Assembly: GCA_002733865.1 (NCBI GenBank)
Contig: NVXM01000001.1
Coordinates: 138,206 to 202,205 of the forward strand
Length of the DNA: 64,000 nucleotides
Reading direction: 5' to 3'
Source: Sphingopyxis sp.
Lineage (GTDB): Bacteria > Pseudomonadota > Alphaproteobacteria > Sphingomonadales > Sphingomonadaceae
The notes beneath the pieces were generated by a model. The model worked only from the letters and a program-made list of their open reading frames with translations. It made no database searches and had not been told where the DNA came from. Below are positions 1 through 9,466 of this stretch, piece after piece (positions within the stretch are counted from its first letter, which is position 1; each line of letters begins with the position of its first letter). The position numbers and the translations under genes are program-made.

Positions 1-188
1 CTAAATTTTTCTACTGCGTCTAACATCGCCTCGGCATTCGGCCCAGCATTGGGCAACTTCAAATCTCTTGTGACATTATCCAATATTCGTTTTCTGCTAC
101 CGGGAGAAAGCAAATCCAACTCTGCCATCAAATGCCCAACAAGTGCATAAGCCGCTAATCCGAAAGCTTCCGCCGACCCTTTGTTCAT
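1..188 (-). CDS. Partial small protein of unknown function
   Basis: The reading frame opens at ATG (186-188) and runs off the left edge after 62 codons, so the C-terminus is missing. The visible N-terminus begins MNKGSAEAFGLAAYALVGHL and then becomes charged and helical-looking. An AAGG ribosome site lies about 9 bases upstream, and an AT-rich stretch (about 190-250) with TTGGTC and TATAAG-like elements could be its promoter. Codon use is AT-richer than in the neighbours (many TTG, AAA, AAT codons), hinting at a transferred gene. I do not recognise the family. Confidence 0.5.
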   Translation of the reverse strand, partial: MNKGSAEAFGLAAYALVGHLMAELDLLSPGSRKRILDNVTRDLKLPNAGPNAEAMLDAVEKF

Positions 189-250
189 CGCTAAAACCTT
201 AATAATAAAATAAAGATGACATAAACTTATAATATCTTGACCAAGAAATA

Positions 251-283
251 AACAAAAAAGGGCCGGAAGTTTCCTTCCAGCCC
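251..283 (-). terminator. Rho-independent terminator of groESL
   Basis: Positions 260-269 and 274-283 form a 10-bp stem (one G-U pair) with a four-base loop. On the minus strand it is followed by a run of six T (254-259). It lies about 40 bases after the groEL stop, as expected for the end of the groES-groEL transcript. Confidence 0.85.
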
Positions 284-321
284 TTCTTGATATTGTGTCA
301 GCTTGCGCCGGACGTTTGGGT

Positions 322-1989
<1,668 letters not shown>

Positions 1990-2022
1990 TTAAATGATTG
2001 AAATTGCGAATGGGGTAAGCGC

Positions 2023-2313
2023 TTACTTCTCGAGAATGCCGAGAATATCGCTTTCCTTCATGATGATCAGCTCTTCGCCGTCGACGGTGACTTCCGTGCC
2101 GGACCATTTGCCGAACAGGATCTTGTCGCCTTTTTTGACGTCGAGTGGCGTGGCTTTGCCATTATCGTCTTTCAGGCCATTGCCAACGGCGATGACCTTG
2201 CCTTCTGATGGCTTTTCCTGCGCACTATCCGGAATGATGATACCGCCTGCGGTTTTGGTATCCGCTTCAACGCGGCGCACCAGTACACGGTCATGTAATG
2301 GACGAAATTTCAT
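2023..2313 (-). CDS. groES: Co-chaperonin GroES (Hsp10)
   Basis: A 96-residue lid of the GroEL chamber. The protein starts [16 protein letters not shown] and contains the mobile-loop and roof-type segments of the family ([16 protein letters not shown], then the IVAVG-like VIAVGNG). A start at 2334 is possible in frame, but 2313 fits the family length and has a GGGAAA ribosome site just upstream. First gene of the groES-groEL operon; transcription is expected to be repressed by HrcA at the CIRCE element 78 bases upstream. Confidence 0.97.
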   Translation of the reverse strand: MKFRPLHDRVLVRRVEADTKTAGGIIIPDSAQEKPSEGKVIAVGNGLKDDNGKATPLDVKKGDKILFGKWSGTEVTVDGEELIIMKESDILGILEK

Positions 2314-2390
2314 AGATTTCCCTTTCTTGTCCAATCCAAAACTCTTCCGACCGCTTTTTCAGCCGGTCGTGAGAGCAGAATCTGTATGAA

Positions 2391-2417
2391 TTAGCACTCT
2401 CTCCTTTCGAGTGCTAA
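2391..2417. promoter_or_regulatory. CIRCE element (HrcA operator)
   Basis: Perfect TTAGCACTC-N9-GAGTGCTAA inverted repeat, identical to the CIRCE consensus. It sits directly downstream of the predicted groES promoter, so HrcA bound here would block groESL transcription outside heat shock. The hrcA gene itself is not in the window. Confidence 0.97.
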
Positions 2418-2424
2418 CGGTGTG

Positions 2425-2452
2425 CATGTAGTGGCTATTCATCTGCCGTCAA
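2425..2452 (-). promoter_or_regulatory. Predicted vegetative promoter of groESL
   Basis: On the minus strand TTGACG (2447-2452), a 16-base spacer and TACATG (2425-2430) form a reasonable sigma-70-type promoter. The expected start point falls just before the CIRCE element. An RpoH-type overlap cannot be excluded. Confidence 0.6.
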
Positions 2453-2548
2453 GGGAAAGAGCAGAAAATATTTCTCTCAATTTTTGTTGGATTTCCAAGG
2501 CATTGCGATTCGTTTCGCTGAAAATCCGCGTTGCGGCTCAGGCGTTTT

Positions 2549-2574
2549 GTAACCCGGTCACCAGACTCATCGAA
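2549..2574 (+). promoter_or_regulatory. ECF (SigF-type) promoter of the bufferin operon
   Basis: GTAACC (2549-2554), exactly 16 bases, then CGAA (2571-2574), ending about 62 bases before bufA. The AAC core of the -35 box is the hallmark of ECF sigma promoters. From memory, GTAACC-N16-CGAA is the motif reported for SigF of Caulobacter crescentus; I could not verify that here. The operon encodes its own SigF/NrsF pair, so autoregulation is likely. Confidence 0.75.
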
Positions 2575-2636
2575 TGAAATCTGAGCCCGCATTGACGGGT
2601 TCTAGCAGGCTCCCCCGTTTCTAGAGAGGAAATATA

Positions 2637-2930
2637 ATGTCTACCATGATCAAAACAACCGCCGCTGCCGCTGCTCTGGCTGCCGCTGCAACCCTGTCCC
2701 TGTCGGCCACCGCTGCCGAGGCAGCCGGTGCCAAGGAAAAATGCTATGGCGTGGCGCTGGCAGGGAAAAATGACTGCGCCGCCGGACCGGGCACCAGTTG
2801 CGCCGGTACCTCGACCGTCGACTATCAGGGCAACGCCTGGAAATATGTTGCCAAGGGAGAATGCGCCAGACTCGGCGGCACGCTGACCGCCCACAAGGGC
2901 AATGCGAAACCGGTTCCCAAAAAGAGCTGA
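2637..2930 (+). CDS. bufA1: Bufferin precursor peptide BufA1 (DUF2282)
   Basis: A 97-residue precursor with an unusually Ala-rich Sec signal peptide (about residues 1-29, cleavage near TAAEA-AG). The mature part holds four cysteines (36, 47, 55, 76) in the family pattern KCYG, KNDC, TSCAG, KGEC. Bufferins are ribosomally made, modified peptides of the periplasm; a BufB/BufC pair converts cysteines to copper-binding thiooxazoles, protecting against copper excess (family knowledge). A GAGAGG ribosome site precedes the ATG; a second ATG at codon 4 is an alternative start. First gene of the six-gene operon 2637-6210. Small Cys-containing DUF2282 proteins next to a DUF692 gene leave little doubt about the class; the metal bound here is inferred. 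Confidence 0.93.
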   Translation: MSTMIKTTAAAAALAAAATLSLSATAAEAAGAKEKCYGVALAGKNDCAAGPGTSCAGTSTVDYQGNAWKYVAKGECARLGGTLTAHKGNAKPVPKKS

Positions 2931-2948
2931 ATCGGCTAGATTCCGTGG

Positions 2949-3863
2949 ATGCCCGCAATTCCTGATCCCTTCGCTCCGTCAGTCGGGCCCATGCCGCACT
3001 CCCTCCCTCCATCGGGCGGCATAGGGCTCAAATCGGTGCATTATCAGAATGTGCTGGACGATGCTGCAACCGCGAAACGGCCCTCCTGGGTTGAGGTTCA
3101 TCCACAGAATTACTTCGGCGATGGCGGTCCGGCGCACCGCTGGCTAACCGCCATCGCCGAAGCCTATCCACTCAGCTTTCACAGCGTCGGCCTTTCGCTC
3201 GGCAGCGCTGACGGCCTCAATGCGGACGATCTGGAAAAGCTCGCCGCGCTCTGTGATCGCTACCAGCCAGCAATGGTATCCGACCATCTGAGCTGGAGTG
3301 GCAATGCCCATGATCGCTACCCTGATCTGCTCCCGATACCCTATACCCGCGAAGCACTTGCGCATCTCGCCGCACAGATCGCCAGGGTCCAGGACCGTCT
3401 GCAACGGCCGATCCTGATCGAGAACCCGTCCCGCTATCTCAGCTATCGCGACGACGAGATGAGCGAAACCGATTTCATCCACGCCCTGTGCCGACAAACG
3501 GGCTGCGGCCTCTTGTTCGATATCAACAATGTCGAGGTGACCGCCACCAATGTCGGCCTCGACATGGACGGCTATATTGACGCCATTGACCCGGCCCTCG
3601 TCGGCGAAATCCATCTCGCCGGCCATGCCCGCGAAGATCACGACAGCGGCCCGCTGCTGATCGACGATCATGGTTCTATGGTCACCGACACCACGTGGCG
3701 CCTGTACCGGCGCTTCATCGAACGGGCCGGCCCCAAAGCCACGCTGATCGAATGGGACACGGACATTCCGGCCTATGATGTGCTGATGGCCGAAGTCGGC
3801 AAGGCGGAAGCCATAATCGCCGACCAGCAACCCCAAGAACCGCGCCATGCCCTCGCTCGCTGA
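2949..3863 (+). CDS. bufB: MNIO-family peptide-modifying oxidase BufB (DUF692)
   Basis: Multinuclear non-heme iron enzyme expected to oxidise cysteines of the neighbouring precursor to thiooxazoles. The 304-residue TIM-barrel sequence shows candidate iron ligands of the family: His78 (FHSVGLSLG), Asp112-His113 (SDHLSW), Glu158-Asn159 (ENPSRY), Asp191/Asn194 (DINNVEV), His222 (EIHLAGH), Asp240-His241 (DDHGS) and Glu268/Asp270. It begins 18 bases after bufA and overlaps bufC by 17 bases. The first ATG is taken; an internal Met at codon 15 would also keep the whole domain. Related to MbnB and HvfB; the operon context points to BufB. Confidence 0.92.
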   Translation: MPAIPDPFAPSVGPMPHSLPPSGGIGLKSVHYQNVLDDAATAKRPSWVEVHPQNYFGDGGPAHRWLTAIAEAYPLSFHSVGLSLGSADGLNADDLEKLAALCDRYQPAMVSDHLSWSGNAHDRYPDLLPIPYTREALAHLAAQIARVQDRLQRPILIENPSRYLSYRDDEMSETDFIHALCRQTGCGLLFDINNVEVTATNVGLDMDGYIDAIDPALVGEIHLAGHAREDHDSGPLLIDDHGSMVTDTTWRLYRRFIERAGPKATLIEWDTDIPAYDVLMAEVGKAEAIIADQQPQEPRHALAR

Positions 3864-4623
3864 AGGCCAGGCGCGCTTCATCGCCTGCCTGCAAAAAGGC
3901 CCCGATCATTTCCCCGACGATCTTTTTGCGGAAAACAGGGCGCGCGCGCTGCTCGGTCTGAAAGCCCATGCCAACACGATTTCCCATGCCCGGCTGGTCG
4001 CGCTGGAGCAGGCCTATCCCAAATTGCACGAACATCTCGGGCACGAGACCTTTCATGCCCTGTCCCGCGAATATGTCGAGCAGGAGCATATCTTGGTATG
4101 CGACATCAACGGCATCGCTGCCGACTTTGCCGCTTTTCTGGCAGGCCGCGGCTGTGACGCCAGCGCCGTCGATCTGGCCAGAATCGAGTGGGCCTGGCTG
4201 GAAAGCTACCGCAGCGCAGAAGCGGAACCGGTCGCGCTGACCGATATCGCCGCTCTCGCCGAGGCCGAGTTGCTGGCTTTGCCGGTGACGCCCCATCCCG
4301 CATTGCGTCTGGTCAGCCTGACTGGTCCGTTATCCCCGCATCTCTCCGAACTGGGAGAGACAGAGCCGCATGCGCTGATGATCGTCCGCCCCGAAGCCCG
4401 GATATTATTTCACCCGCTGAATGAGGTGGAACAGGAAATTGCCGAGAAAATTTCCGTCTCCGCGACCATGGGTAACCTTTTGCACCATGCCATCGAACTG
4501 GGTGATGAAGCGACAGCGATGCAGCATATGATCAAACTGATCCAGGCCGGAGCGTTGGCGCAAAGCCAGAGGCAGAGAGATGATGAAAATGATGGGAAAA
4601 GTGAGGGCAGGACTGAGCGGTGA
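3847..4623 (+). CDS. bufC: BufC/HvfC-type partner protein (DUF2063)
   Basis: 258 residues with the DUF2063 N-terminal helical domain (SLAEGQARFIACL...AYPKLHEHLG, about residues 2-95) followed by a second alpha/beta domain containing HPALRLV. DUF2063 proteins pair with DUF692 oxidases and are thought to present the leader or core peptide to the iron enzyme. Overlaps bufB by 17 bases and doxX by 44 bases, so the proteins should be made together. A second copy of the ECF promoter motif lies inside its 3' part. Confidence 0.9.
   Translation: MPSLAEGQARFIACLQKGPDHFPDDLFAENRARALLGLKAHANTISHARLVALEQAYPKLHEHLGHETFHALSREYVEQEHILVCDINGIAADFAAFLAGRGCDASAVDLARIEWAWLESYRSAEAEPVALTDIAALAEAELLALPVTPHPALRLVSLTGPLSPHLSELGETEPHALMIVRPEARILFHPLNEVEQEIAEKISVSATMGNLLHHAIELGDEATAMQHMIKLIQAGALAQSQRQRDDENDGKSEGRTER
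4472..4497 (+). promoter_or_regulatory. Second GTAACC-N16-CGAA motif inside bufC
   Basis: GTAACC (4472-4477), 16 bases, CGAA (4494-4497): the same motif, spacing and strand as at 2549. It ends 82 bases before doxX, a sensible distance for an internal promoter driving doxX-sigF-nrsF. It overlaps coding sequence, so chance or codon constraint cannot be ruled out. Confidence 0.5.
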
Positions 4624-5038
4624 GATACCCGAAGGGATCGCCTTGCTGTTCACCCGCGTCGCTCTGGCCGGAATATTCTGGCGCTCCGCCAGGACCAAGG
4701 TCGAAGACGGCAGTCTGCTGACGATCAGGGACACCATCTTTTTCCAGTTTTCCGATGCGCCGTTCAATCAGGTGCCGGTTCTCAATGGCGAACTCGGCGC
4801 TTATGCGACTACTTATACCGAACATTTTCTGGCCATCCTGCTGGTGCTGGGGCTGGCGACGCGCTTTGGGGCGCTCGGCATTCTTGGCATGACGCTGGTA
4901 ATCCAGATATTTGTCTTCCCCGAGATGGCAGTCTGGTGGCAAACCCATATCCTCTGGGTTGCCATGGCCTTGATCCTGATCGTACGCGGTGGCGGCCTGT
5001 TCTCGCTGGACCGGCTGATCGGCCACAGGCTGGGCTGA
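4580..5038 (+). CDS. DoxX-family membrane protein of the bufferin operon
   Basis: 152 residues with about four hydrophobic segments (around 21-36, 75-95, 97-112 and 118-138) and the DoxX-like signature near RVALAGIFWRSARTKV. DoxX proteins in bufferin and Hvf-type clusters are inner-membrane proteins of unclear role, possibly supplying electrons or moving product. Starts within the last 44 bases of bufC; several ATG codons (4580, 4583, 4592) are possible starts. Followed after four bases by sigF. Confidence 0.85.
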   Translation: MMKMMGKVRAGLSGEIPEGIALLFTRVALAGIFWRSARTKVEDGSLLTIRDTIFFQFSDAPFNQVPVLNGELGAYATTYTEHFLAILLVLGLATRFGALGILGMTLVIQIFVFPEMAVWWQTHILWVAMALILIVRGGGLFSLDRLIGHRLG

Positions 5039-5042
5039 TCCG

Positions 5043-5567
5043 ATGATCGCAAACGAAGAAACCCTTCGTCATCTGATGATCAAGGCGCAGGCCGGCGACA
5101 AGCTCTGCTATGCCAGCCTGCTTGCCGAATGCGAGAAATGGCTGCGCCGCTATTTTGCCCGCAAGATCAATCCGGCGGCGATTGATGATCTGGTGCAGGA
5201 AACGCTGATCTCGCTCCACCGCAAACGCGCAAGCTATGATCCGGCCCGCGCGTTTCTGCCCTGGCTGGCTGCGATCGGCCGCTACCGCTGGCTCGACAGC
5301 CTGCGCAAGATCTACCGCCACGAACATGACCAGTTTTACGAACAAATGGTCGCAGATCCACAGGACGACGGCGTGACCGCCAGGGTCAGCCTCGAACGGT
5401 TGCTCGGCATGATACCGGAAAAACAGGCAGCAGTTATCGGCCTGGTGAAAATAGAGGGTCTCAGCATTGCCGAGGCTGCCTTGCAAACCGGCCAGTCGGA
5501 ATCGCTGGTCAAAGTCAATATCCACAGGGGACTCAAGAAAATGAGTGCCCTTATCGAAAGCGCGTAG
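5043..5567 (+). CDS. sigF: ECF RNA polymerase sigma factor, SigF-like
   Basis: 174-residue sigma factor with region 2 (DDLVQETLISLHRKRASYDP, then FLPWLAAIGRYRWLDSLRK) and region 4 (ERLLGMIPEKQAAVIGLVKIEGLSIAEAA with SLVKVNIHRGLKKM at the helix-turn-helix). It would direct RNA polymerase to promoters such as the two GTAACC-N16-CGAA sites in this operon. Its stop is one base before the ATG of nrsF, giving tight coupling to its anti-sigma. No extra C-terminal domain is present. Confidence 0.93.
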   Translation: MIANEETLRHLMIKAQAGDKLCYASLLAECEKWLRRYFARKINPAAIDDLVQETLISLHRKRASYDPARAFLPWLAAIGRYRWLDSLRKIYRHEHDQFYEQMVADPQDDGVTARVSLERLLGMIPEKQAAVIGLVKIEGLSIAEAALQTGQSESLVKVNIHRGLKKMSALIESA

Positions 5568-5568
5568 A

Positions 5569-6210
5569 ATGAGTGTATCTGCAAACAGCCTGATCGACGG
5601 ACTGGTCGAGGATCTGGAACCCGTCCGGACTTTGAAGCCGAGCAGCGGACTTGCGGTCGTCGGCGCGCTGACCCTGTTCGCGGTCGCCGCCGTGGCGGCC
5701 ATATTGGGCGTGCGCAACGATCTGAAGACGGGCATCGCCGACGAGATGTTTTTCCTGCGCAGCGGTGTGCTGCTGATGCTGGGCATCGCAGCCACGATTA
5801 CAGTGGTCAAGATGGCTAGGCCCGGTGTCGGAAAATTGAGCCGGGGCTGGATCTGGGCGCTGATCACCGCAGCCCTTTTTCCGCTGACCGCCGCGATCAT
5901 GAGCGCGATTCAAATGCCGCCCGTCGAAGCCTTGCGGCCGATGGAAGGGCTGAAATGCCTGCTCGTCAGTAGTATCGCAGCCCTGACCATTGGCAGCGGC
6001 CTTACCTGGTGGCTCCGGCAAGGCGCAGCTACCTCGCCCGAGCGGGCCGGCTGGCTGATCGGCATTGCCTCGGGAGCGCTGGGTGCCGCTGCCTATAATA
6101 TCCACTGCCCGTTCAACGACATTTATTATGTCGGATTGTGGTTCACCATCCCGGTCATTGCCAGCGCTCTGGTCGGCCGGTTGCTCGTGCCCCTTCTTAT
6201 CCGCTGGTAA
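5569..6210 (+). CDS. nrsF: NrsF-type anti-sigma factor (DUF1109)
   Basis: 213-residue inner-membrane protein with six predicted membrane segments and no cytoplasmic zinc-binding domain, as in NrsF/OsrA anti-sigma factors. Two cysteines placed at conserved positions, Cys130 (GLKCLL) and Cys180 (IHCPFND), are the probable metal or redox sensors that release SigF. The start at 5569 (MSVSANSL), one base after the sigF stop, is preferred over the in-frame 5545 codon. Last gene of the operon. Confidence 0.9.
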   Translation: MSVSANSLIDGLVEDLEPVRTLKPSSGLAVVGALTLFAVAAVAAILGVRNDLKTGIADEMFFLRSGVLLMLGIAATITVVKMARPGVGKLSRGWIWALITAALFPLTAAIMSAIQMPPVEALRPMEGLKCLLVSSIAALTIGSGLTWWLRQGAATSPERAGWLIGIASGALGAAAYNIHCPFNDIYYVGLWFTIPVIASALVGRLLVPLLIRW

Positions 6211-6267
6211 TATCAATGGCGGTTCCCATATAAGGCGGGTCAATCCGGTCTATACAGGAATATCAAT

Positions 6268-8157
6268 ATGCAATTTGTGCGGGCGGCATGGAAGTTTCTG
6301 GTCGCGATAAAGGATGGCATGGTGCTCATCGCCATGTTGCTGTTCTTTGGCGCACTCTATGCGCTGCTGTCCACACAACCAAACAGCGCGGCGATCCGGG
6401 ACGGCGCGTTGCTGCTCGACCTCAACGGCGTGATTGTCGAACAACCGGCAGCACCGACCTTTACAGATTTTCTGGAGAATAGCGGTGCCGACAGCCCGCG
6501 CGAATATCGCCTGCGGGATGTCGTCCGCGCGATAGACGCGACGGTCGCAGATGACCGGGTCAAGGCGATCGTGCTCGACCTCAGCAGCTTCGCCGGTGGC
6601 GGCCAAACCAGCCTGACCGATGTTGGCAAAGCACTGGACCGCGCCAAACAGGCAGGCAAGCCAATTTATGCCTTTGCCAGCTTCTACAGCGATGACAGCT
6701 ATCAGCTCGCTGCCCATGCGACCGAAATCTGGATGGATCCGATGGGCGGGATCATCTTTGCCGGACCCGGCGGCAACCGGCTCTATTACAAGGGCTTGCT
6801 CGACCAATTGGGCGTGACCGCCAATATTTACCGGGTCGGCACCTATAAAAGCGCGGTCGAGCCTTATATGCGCGACGACCAGTCACCAGCAGCGCGTGAA
6901 GCATCGAAAGCGCTCTATACTGTCCTCTGGGACAGCTGGCTCGCCGAAGTGAAAAAAGCGCGTCCGCAGGCTGCCGCCCAGCCCTTTGCCGCCAGCCCGG
7001 CAAAATTTGCCGAGGCCGCCAATGGTGATCTGGCGAAAGTTGCCATCGAGCAGAAACTGGTTGACAAGCTCGGGGACAAGACCGCCTTTGACCGGTTTGT
7101 CGCGGAGCATGTCGGGATTGACGAAACGCCGTCACCGGACAGTTTCGAATCCATTGATTATGACGATTTTCTCGCCGCAAACCCCGTTGAAACAGCGGGC
7201 TCTCCGATCGGTGTGATAACCGTCGCAGGAGAAATTGTTGGCGGCACCAGCGGCACAGGCGTGGCTGCAAGCGGTCGCATCGCGGAGCAGATTTACAAGG
7301 CGCTCGATGAGGACGAGCTTAAGGCGCTGGTGGTCCGGATCGATTCTCCCGGCGGCTCGGCCTTCGCCAGCGAGGAAATTCGCCTGGCCTTGCTCGAAGC
7401 CAAAAAGAAGAAGCTGCCGATTGTGGTTTCGATGGGTGATGTCGCGGCCAGCGGCGGCTATTGGGTTGCTTCGGCGGGCGATCATATCTTCGCCGAGCCC
7501 GATACAATCACCGGCTCCATCGGCGTGTTCGCGGTGCTGCCGAGCTTTGAAAAGGCGCTGGCTAAATGGGGCGTCACGGCGGATGGCGTGCAAACCACAC
7601 CGCTGTCCGGCGAGCCGAATTTCGTCGGCGGCTTTAGCGAGGATCTCAACATGATCCTGCAGTCTGGCGTGGAAAACAGCTATCGCGACTTCGTCACTCT
7701 GGTCGCCAAAGCACGCGGCAAAACACCGGCAGAGGTCGACAGGATCGGCCAGGGCCGGGTCTGGGACGGCGGTACCGCGCGGCAATTGGGGCTGGTCGAT
7801 GGCTTTGGCGGCATCGAAGACGCGCTTGCTGAAGCGGCTAAACGAGCCGGTCTGGCGGAAGGCGACTATCACGCGCAATATATCGACGCCGAGACAAGAT
7901 TTTCCTGGCTGCCGTTCGATGGCATCCCCTTTGTCCGGCACGAAAGCATACCTGTAAATGGTGTAATCGGATGGGCGGCCCAGCGTGAGAAGGCTGTGTT
8001 CGGTCAGGCTATGGCAACCGCTCAGGGTCTGCTGGCGCGCGAAGACGTGCAGGCGCTCTGTCTTGAATGCGGTGCCGGGGAACCACGAAAGACAAAAGTG
8101 TCCGCTGGCTGGATCAACTGGCTGCTGGGCTATTCATCCTCTTCTGCCCCGCGATAG
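6268..8157 (+). CDS. sppA: Signal peptide peptidase SppA, 67K type
   Basis: Inner-membrane serine protease that degrades cleaved signal peptides. The 629 residues hold an N-terminal membrane anchor (about 17-36) and two tandem S49 domains. The catalytic Lys194 (GTYKSAVEP) is in the first domain and the nucleophile Ser395 (DVAASGGYW) in the second, the arrangement of E. coli SppA. Preceded by an AGG-poor leader; stands alone, and its 3' end overlaps the convergent TRIC gene by 28 bases. Confidence 0.95.
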   Translation: MQFVRAAWKFLVAIKDGMVLIAMLLFFGALYALLSTQPNSAAIRDGALLLDLNGVIVEQPAAPTFTDFLENSGADSPREYRLRDVVRAIDATVADDRVKAIVLDLSSFAGGGQTSLTDVGKALDRAKQAGKPIYAFASFYSDDSYQLAAHATEIWMDPMGGIIFAGPGGNRLYYKGLLDQLGVTANIYRVGTYKSAVEPYMRDDQSPAAREASKALYTVLWDSWLAEVKKARPQAAAQPFAASPAKFAEAANGDLAKVAIEQKLVDKLGDKTAFDRFVAEHVGIDETPSPDSFESIDYDDFLAANPVETAGSPIGVITVAGEIVGGTSGTGVAASGRIAEQIYKALDEDELKALVVRIDSPGGSAFASEEIRLALLEAKKKKLPIVVSMGDVAASGGYWVASAGDHIFAEPDTITGSIGVFAVLPSFEKALAKWGVTADGVQTTPLSGEPNFVGGFSEDLNMILQSGVENSYRDFVTLVAKARGKTPAEVDRIGQGRVWDGGTARQLGLVDGFGGIEDALAEAAKRAGLAEGDYHAQYIDAETRFSWLPFDGIPFVRHESIPVNGVIGWAAQREKAVFGQAMATAQGLLAREDVQALCLECGAGEPRKTKVSAGWINWLLGYSSSSAPR

Positions 8158-8762
8158 GCTGGCAGCGAAAGCCCCTTTACGATAGCCAGTGCGCGCAGTG
8201 CAAAGCCAGCGGAAAAAGCGATCAGGGCAGCAATAAACCCTGGCATGCCCGTTTGCGCGAGCAGCACAAAAAGAAACGCGGATAGTGCGCCGGCCGTCAC
8301 GTAGAGTTCGGGCCGGACAATGATCGACGGTTCACCCGAAATCAGGTCGCGGATCACCCCGCCGACACTGGCGGTAATAACGCCCATGATCGCCGCCGGC
8401 AGCGGGTCAATTCCCAGTTGTATCGCCTTGGCAGCGCCAAACACGGAATAAGCGGCCAGACCGATCGCGTCGAACCAGTCGACCGCCGCCGGCCTCCAGA
8501 ATTTGACCGGGGTGATCCAGACCAGCAGCGCGATGCCGAGACACAGCAGCGGCACCCGCGCGTCCTGCACCCAGAAGACCGGTGCCCCGATCAGCAGATC
8601 GCGCACCGTACCGCCGCCGACGCCAGTCACCAGTGCGAAAAAGGCAAAGGTCACCAGCGTCTGCTGGTTGCGCGCGGCGACCAGCGCGCCCGATATCGCA
8701 AAGACCGCAATCCCGAACAGGTCGAGCCAGCCCAGCGCATTATAAAGCAAGGCGGCGTTCAC
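8130..8762 (-). CDS. TRIC-family (UPF0126/YicG) membrane protein
   Basis: 210 residues with about seven membrane helices in two similar halves, each with a glycine-rich signature (GGGTVRDLLIG and GGVIRDLISG), the pattern of trimeric intracellular cation channel family proteins. Substrate unknown; some members transport glycine or act as potassium channels. Starts with GTG overlapping the stop of the PepSY gene (GTGA), so the two are translationally coupled. Its end overlaps sppA on the other strand. Confidence 0.88.
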   Translation of the reverse strand: MNAALLYNALGWLDLFGIAVFAISGALVAARNQQTLVTFAFFALVTGVGGGTVRDLLIGAPVFWVQDARVPLLCLGIALLVWITPVKFWRPAAVDWFDAIGLAAYSVFGAAKAIQLGIDPLPAAIMGVITASVGGVIRDLISGEPSIIVRPELYVTAGALSAFLFVLLAQTGMPGFIAALIAFSAGFALRALAIVKGLSLPAYRGAEEDE

Positions 8763-9445
8763 GATGTCGCTCGCCGCTTGCGCTGGTGCCTTGTGAACAG
8801 CAGGACAAAGCCCAGAATCGATCCCAGCAGGGCAAGCGCCGCGGAGACGATCAGAATCGGGTGGCTGCTATCCTCGCGCGTCTGCAGATCCATGATATGC
8901 AAGCCCCACATAAAATCAAAAGCCCGCCAGAACTTCGTCCGGACGGCCAGCAGCTCCCCGGTGTCGGCGTCGATATAGAAGCGGGTATCATCATCAAAAA
9001 TCACCTGCCAGGATGGTCGCCCGCTGCGCTGATCGATCGGCGCGCGGTCCGCAGGAAATAAGCTGACCGACCGGATTGCCGGAGGGTCTGAGCGCGCCGC
9101 TCTCGCCAGACTGTCCGCCTCCGCTCCTGAAACCGGTGGCAACAAGTCGCCGGTCAGCGCATCCGCTCGCCGCTTGCCACCATCGGAATAGGCAATGACC
9201 CAATAGGGGCCCGCGCTGTTCTGCTGCAGAGTCAGGCTCTTCGCCTGCCGTCCCTCAAGCAGCGGCGCAACCGGCTCGATCGGTTCGAGCGCCGGCGTTT
9301 CGCTGCGCAAGTGATTACCGCGCACAGTCTCAATCGGCTGCGCCACCATCAGCAGTCCGCTTGCCGTCCAGATAATGATCGGCACGCCGATCAGCCAGCC
9401 CAGCCAGACATGCCAGCGCATCAATTTATGATGTTTGATCGCCAT
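8759..9445 (-). CDS. PepSY-domain membrane protein
   Basis: 228 residues with one N-terminal membrane helix (HVWLGWLIGVPIIIWTASGL), a periplasmic PepSY region (RFYIDADTGELLAVRTKFWRAFDFMWGLHIMD) and one C-terminal helix (about 199-220). Such proteins resemble the PiuB iron-uptake reductase family in reduced form. The conserved HxWLG and WGLHIMD segments suggest a heme or iron-reduction role; this is inference. Coupled to the downstream TRIC gene by a four-base overlap. Confidence 0.83.
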   Translation of the reverse strand: MAIKHHKLMRWHVWLGWLIGVPIIIWTASGLLMVAQPIETVRGNHLRSETPALEPIEPVAPLLEGRQAKSLTLQQNSAGPYWVIAYSDGGKRRADALTGDLLPPVSGAEADSLARAARSDPPAIRSVSLFPADRAPIDQRSGRPSWQVIFDDDTRFYIDADTGELLAVRTKFWRAFDFMWGLHIMDLQTREDSSHPILIVSAALALLGSILGFVLLFTRHQRKRRATS

Positions 9446-9466
9446 CCGACCCTCCTGCAGAAATGG

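Noticed and set aside
2023..2334. Longer groES start (103 residues)
   Set aside because: The extra residues MDKKGKS are not part of GroES, and the ATG at 2313 has the better ribosome site.
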